NCBI GenBank assembly: GCA_948902155.1
Contig: CAQVQZ010000093.1
Location: forward strand, 1 to 8,486
Direction of reading: 5' to 3'
DNA: 8,486 bases
From: an uncultured Oscillibacter sp.
GTDB lineage: Bacteria; Bacillota_A; Clostridia; Oscillospirales; Oscillospiraceae
In this document: positions 6,063-8,486 of the stretch, piece after piece
Layout of the letters: each line of letters opens with the position of its first letter
How positions within the stretch are numbered: position 1 is the stretch's first letter
Notes under the pieces: model-generated
The model's input: only the letters and a program-made list of their open reading frames with translations
Databases searched by the model: none
Told to the model about the DNA's origin: nothing
Made by a program: the position numbers and the translations under genes

Positions 6063-6090
6063 GCCGCCGGGAGGGCGGCTTTTTTATTTT
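6063..6090 (+). terminator. Plus-strand rho-independent terminator with no obvious upstream gene
   Basis: The stem GCCGCC (6063-6068) with GGCGGC (6074-6079) and a 5-base loop is followed by TTTTTTATTTT, a clear T-tract on the plus strand only. The nearest upstream gene is on the minus strand and points away, so this terminator serves either an unrecognised small transcript or a lost gene. It also insulates the HD-domain gene from upstream reading. Confidence 0.8.
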
Positions 6091-6118
6091 TCCCCTTTCC
6101 CCCGGCGGGCAAGTGCGG

Positions 6119-6124
6119 TATACT
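6119..6124 (+). promoter_or_regulatory. Candidate -10 box for the HD-domain gene
   Basis: TATACT (5/6 to consensus) lies 47 bases before the start codon, in the context GGTATACTGT, the same ten bases as at the metalloprotease promoter. The -35 region 17 bases upstream (TTTCCC, 6096-6101) is poor, so strength or an activator requirement is uncertain. Confidence 0.45.
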
Positions 6125-6171
6125 GTGCCTATGAAAACCACCGGCCCACCCCGGGCGGAACGGAGGGACCT

Positions 6172-8486
6172 ATGGAACAGCTTGATCGGGATTTGAACGG
6201 CGCTTTTCGGGAAGAGGCGTTTTTGCGGAAGCTCACCCGGACGGACATCGCCGCCCGCCTGGACGGCGTGGACTGGGCGGCGCGGCTGGCTCCGCTGCTG
6301 CCCATTGCGGAGCGGGTGGACTGCCGGGCGGCGCTGGAATGCTTCCGTCCCCTGCTGGACGCGCTGGCCCCGGAGCCGAAGGAGGGGTGGGGGCTCTATG
6401 CCTATCAGGTGGCGTCGTCCCTGCTCTTCCCCCAAGGGGACCCCGCCCACTCCCCCGCCCAGCGGGACGGGGCGCTGTGCTTTTTGCAGTTCCTCCGGGC
6501 GCTGCTGGACGCGGAGCGGCGGGCTCTGCCTTTCGATTTCTGGCTGGATTTCGACTTCTGCACCGAGGAGGAGCTGAAGGGCAGCGCCGTGGCGGAGGAA
6601 TACCGCCAGTTCCGCCGCCGCTGGCGGGAGGAGTACGTCTATGAGCTGCTGCGCCTGGGCCGGGAGGTCACGCCCTTCCGCACCTGCGAGCACATCGCCG
6701 GGGTCCACCATGTGTCCATGATGGTCTCCAGGGCCTTCAAGGCCGGGGGCGGGAAGATCGACCTGGGGCTGATCTCCGCCGCCGCCGCGGGGCACGACAT
6801 CGGCAAGTTCGGCTGCAAGCCGGGGGAGCGGGTGCCCTACCTGCACTACTACTACACCGACCAATGGTTCACCTGGCGGGGGCTGGCGGCTCTGGGGCGC
6901 ATCGCCGCCAACCACTCCGTCTGGGACCTGGAGCTGGAAAACCTGTCCTCGGAATCCCTGGTGCTGGTTTACGCGGACTTCCGGGTAAAGCAGGAGCGGG
7001 ACGCCGGAGGGCGGGAAACGGCCCGGCTGTTCTCTCTGGGCGGGGCCTTCGACGTGATTCTGAACAAGCTGGACAACGTGGACGCCGCCAAGCGGCGGCG
7101 GTATCAGTACGTCTATTTGAAGCTCCAGGACTTCGAGGGGTATTTGAAAACCTTCGGCGTGGACGTCAGCCTGGAGACCAGGGGCGGTCCGCCCCTGCCT
7201 CGGAAGGACCCCGCCCTGATGAACGAGGACGAGGTGGTCCTGGGCCTGCGGCGGACCGCCGTGGACCACAACATCCGGCTGATGCACCGCCTGAGCCGGG
7301 AACGGCTCTTTGTGGGCACCCTGGAAGCCGCACGGGGGGAGAAGGACCCCGCCCGCATCCGGGCCTATGTGTCCATCTTCCGGGAATACTTCACCTACTG
7401 GACCGTGGAACAGAAGGAACAGACGCTGGAATTTCTCTATGAGCTGCTGCTCCAGCCCGACGGCGACCTCCGCCGGCAGGCGGCGGGGCTGATGGGGCGG
7501 ATTCTGTCCAAGTTCCTCTCGGGCTATAAAAAGGAACTGCCCGTAGGGGCGGCCCCCAGCCCCCAGGAGGAACGGCCCTTCGAGCTGTGGGCGGACTACC
7601 TGGAGAAGCTGATCCACCCGGACCGCCGCCTGACGCCCCGGCAGATCAGCATGATCCGCTATCAGGCCAAGACGGCGGCGGACGCGCTGCTGGGAGGGTG
7701 CTCCGACGAGGACTTCCCCCGCTTTGCCGAGCTGCTCTTCCGGCACTACCAGGACCCTGCCGCCGAGGACCCGGAAGGGGCCTTCGCCCTGCTGAATACG
7801 GCGCTGAACCTGCCCATGGAGCGGGTGGCCCGGCGGGATTTGACCCGGCTGGCGGAGTTTCTGGCCTGGTGGCTGGAGTGGGGCGAGGCCCCCCAGCAGG
7901 CCGCCGCCATGCGCCTGGCCCGGCGGATGCTGCCGGTGCTGGGCCGGGATTCGGCGGAGCGGCTGGCCATCAAACGCGCCGCCGCTGCGGCGGACTGCCG
8001 GGCCAGCACGCCCCTGCTGTATCTCCAGTGCCGCCTGGGGCAGTCCCTGGGGCTGGACGTGTCCGGCCAGGAGGACCTGCTGGACCAGGGAGACGCCGCC
8101 AGCGGCGTGTTCCTGGACAACCTGAAAACCGCCACGCCCTGGGTGCTGAAGGCCGTGGGCGTGGAGTACCTGCTGGACCAGGCCCGGCGGAGCGAGGCCG
8201 CCAACGCCCTCCACATCGCCACCCATTTCTCCAATCTGCTGAAGGTCAGCGAAAACGTAGTGGTCCGGCGGCTGGCGGGGAGCGCCCTGCTGGACATCGC
8301 CCCCATGCTGACGCCGCCCCGGCGGAACGAGGTGGCCGTGGAGCTGTGCGAGGCGCTGGAAACCGGGCAGTCGGAGATTTCCCAGTATATCCCCCGGTAT
8401 CTGGGGCAGTTTTTGCTGTGGCTGACGCCACGGGAGCTGGACGAGATTCTGGACGAGCTGCTGCGCTTCCTCTCCTCCTCCAGCGC
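6172..8486 (+). CDS. Large HD-domain phosphohydrolase with helical HEAT-like tail (3' truncated by window)
   Basis: ATG at 6172, with GGAGGG (6162-6167) 4 bases upstream. The frame is open for 771 codons to the window edge with no stop. Residues 1-160 are helical with no family I recognise. Residues about 164-275 form an HD domain: H174 and H179/H180 in CEHIAGVHHVSMM, the metal pair H208-D209 in AGHDIGKFG, H248 in AANHSVWD, and D269 in LVYADFRVKQ. In the family such sites hydrolyse phosphate esters or phosphodiesters, including nucleotides and second messengers; the HDIGK form recalls HD-GYP relatives, but no GYP motif is seen. From about 290 to the edge the protein is helical and Leu/Ala/Arg-rich, with repeats such as VVRRLAGSALLDIAPML that look HEAT-like and may bind partners. 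There is no signal peptide or membrane segment. A long antisense frame covers most of the gene but is a GC-bias shadow. Further domains may lie beyond the window. Confidence 0.85.
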   Translation, partial: MEQLDRDLNGAFREEAFLRKLTRTDIAARLDGVDWAARLAPLLPIAERVDCRAALECFRPLLDALAPEPKEGWGLYAYQVASSLLFPQGDPAHSPAQRDGALCFLQFLRALLDAERRALPFDFWLDFDFCTEEELKGSAVAEEYRQFRRRWREEYVYELLRLGREVTPFRTCEHIAGVHHVSMMVSRAFKAGGGKIDLGLISAAAAGHDIGKFGCKPGERVPYLHYYYTDQWFTWRGLAALGRIAANHSVWDLELENLSSESLVLVYADFRVKQERDAGGRETARLFSLGGAFDVILNKLDNVDAAKRRRYQYVYLKLQDFEGYLKTFGVDVSLETRGGPPLPRKDPALMNEDEVVLGLRRTAVDHNIRLMHRLSRERLFVGTLEAARGEKDPARIRAYVSIFREYFTYWTVEQKEQTLEFLYELLLQPDGDLRRQAAGLMGRILSKFLSGYKKELPVGAAPSPQEERPFELWADYLEKLIHPDRRLTPRQISMIRYQAKTAADALLGGCSDEDFPRFAELLFRHYQDPAAEDPEGAFALLNTALNLPMERVARRDLTRLAEFLAWWLEWGEAPQQAAAMRLARRMLPVLGRDSAERLAIKRAAAAADCRASTPLLYLQCRLGQSLGLDVSGQEDLLDQGDAASGVFLDNLKTATPWVLKAVGVEYLLDQARRSEAANALHIATHFSNLLKVSENVVVRRLAGSALLDIAPMLTPPRRNEVAVELCEALETGQSEISQYIPRYLGQFLLWLTPRELDEILDELLRFLSSSS

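Noticed and set aside
5901..6134. 77-codon plus-strand frame in the AT-rich gap
   Set aside because: No ribosome site, runs through the terminator at 6063-6090; the hydrophobic look comes from T-rich sequence.
6131..6196. 21-codon plus-strand frame overlapping the start of the HD gene, as a leader peptide
   Set aside because: Its ATG would sit at or next to the predicted transcription start with no ribosome site, and there is no run of regulatory codons or attenuator.
5965..8226. Long minus-strand open frame (~750 codons) opposite the HD-domain gene
   Set aside because: Gln/Pro/Gly/Arg-rich translation with no motif, no ribosome site; the plus-strand frame has a complete HD motif set and a good ribosome site. 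It is a GC-bias shadow.

Overview
The window looks like chromosomal DNA from a GC-rich member of the gut Clostridia, most likely Oscillospiraceae (Oscillibacter/Flavonifractor-type). The protein families point there, together with strong AGGAGG-type ribosome binding sites, TATACT -10 boxes, a DUF4349 lipoprotein and a SprA-type putative metalloprotease. This assignment is inference from style and gene families, not from a marker gene.

Layout, left to right. (1) 2-1060, plus strand: the last ~350 codons of a glutamate synthase small-subunit (GltD-like) oxidoreductase, closed by a 14-bp hairpin at 1065-1097 that it shares with the convergent genes. (2) 2435-1151, minus strand: a tight two-gene unit of a metallo-beta-lactamase-fold hydrolase and a HAD phosphatase, separated by one base and probably translationally coupled. 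(3) 2436-2707: an intergenic stretch holding a block of six nearly abutting hairpins (2492-2650), followed by the terminator of the next gene. (4) 3721-2708, minus: a DUF4349 lipoprotein with a C-terminal membrane segment. (5) 4820-3873, minus: a putative SprA-type zinc metalloprotease with its own extended -10 promoter and a strong terminator. (6) About 5044-6060: a visibly AT-richer patch with a small helical protein and a FlaR-like P-loop kinase in one minus-strand operon, then a non-coding stretch ending in a plus-strand terminator that has no obvious gene to serve. (7) 6172-8486, plus: the first 771 codons of a very large HD-domain phosphohydrolase with a helical, HEAT-like tail, running off the window.

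Most genes stand as separate transcription units with their own terminators, so this reads as ordinary core-genome mosaic rather than one pathway. I did not find a convincing new multi-gene system. The items most worth a second look are the hairpin block at 2492-2650, the AT-rich two-gene cassette with the orphan terminator beside it, and the large HD-domain protein.
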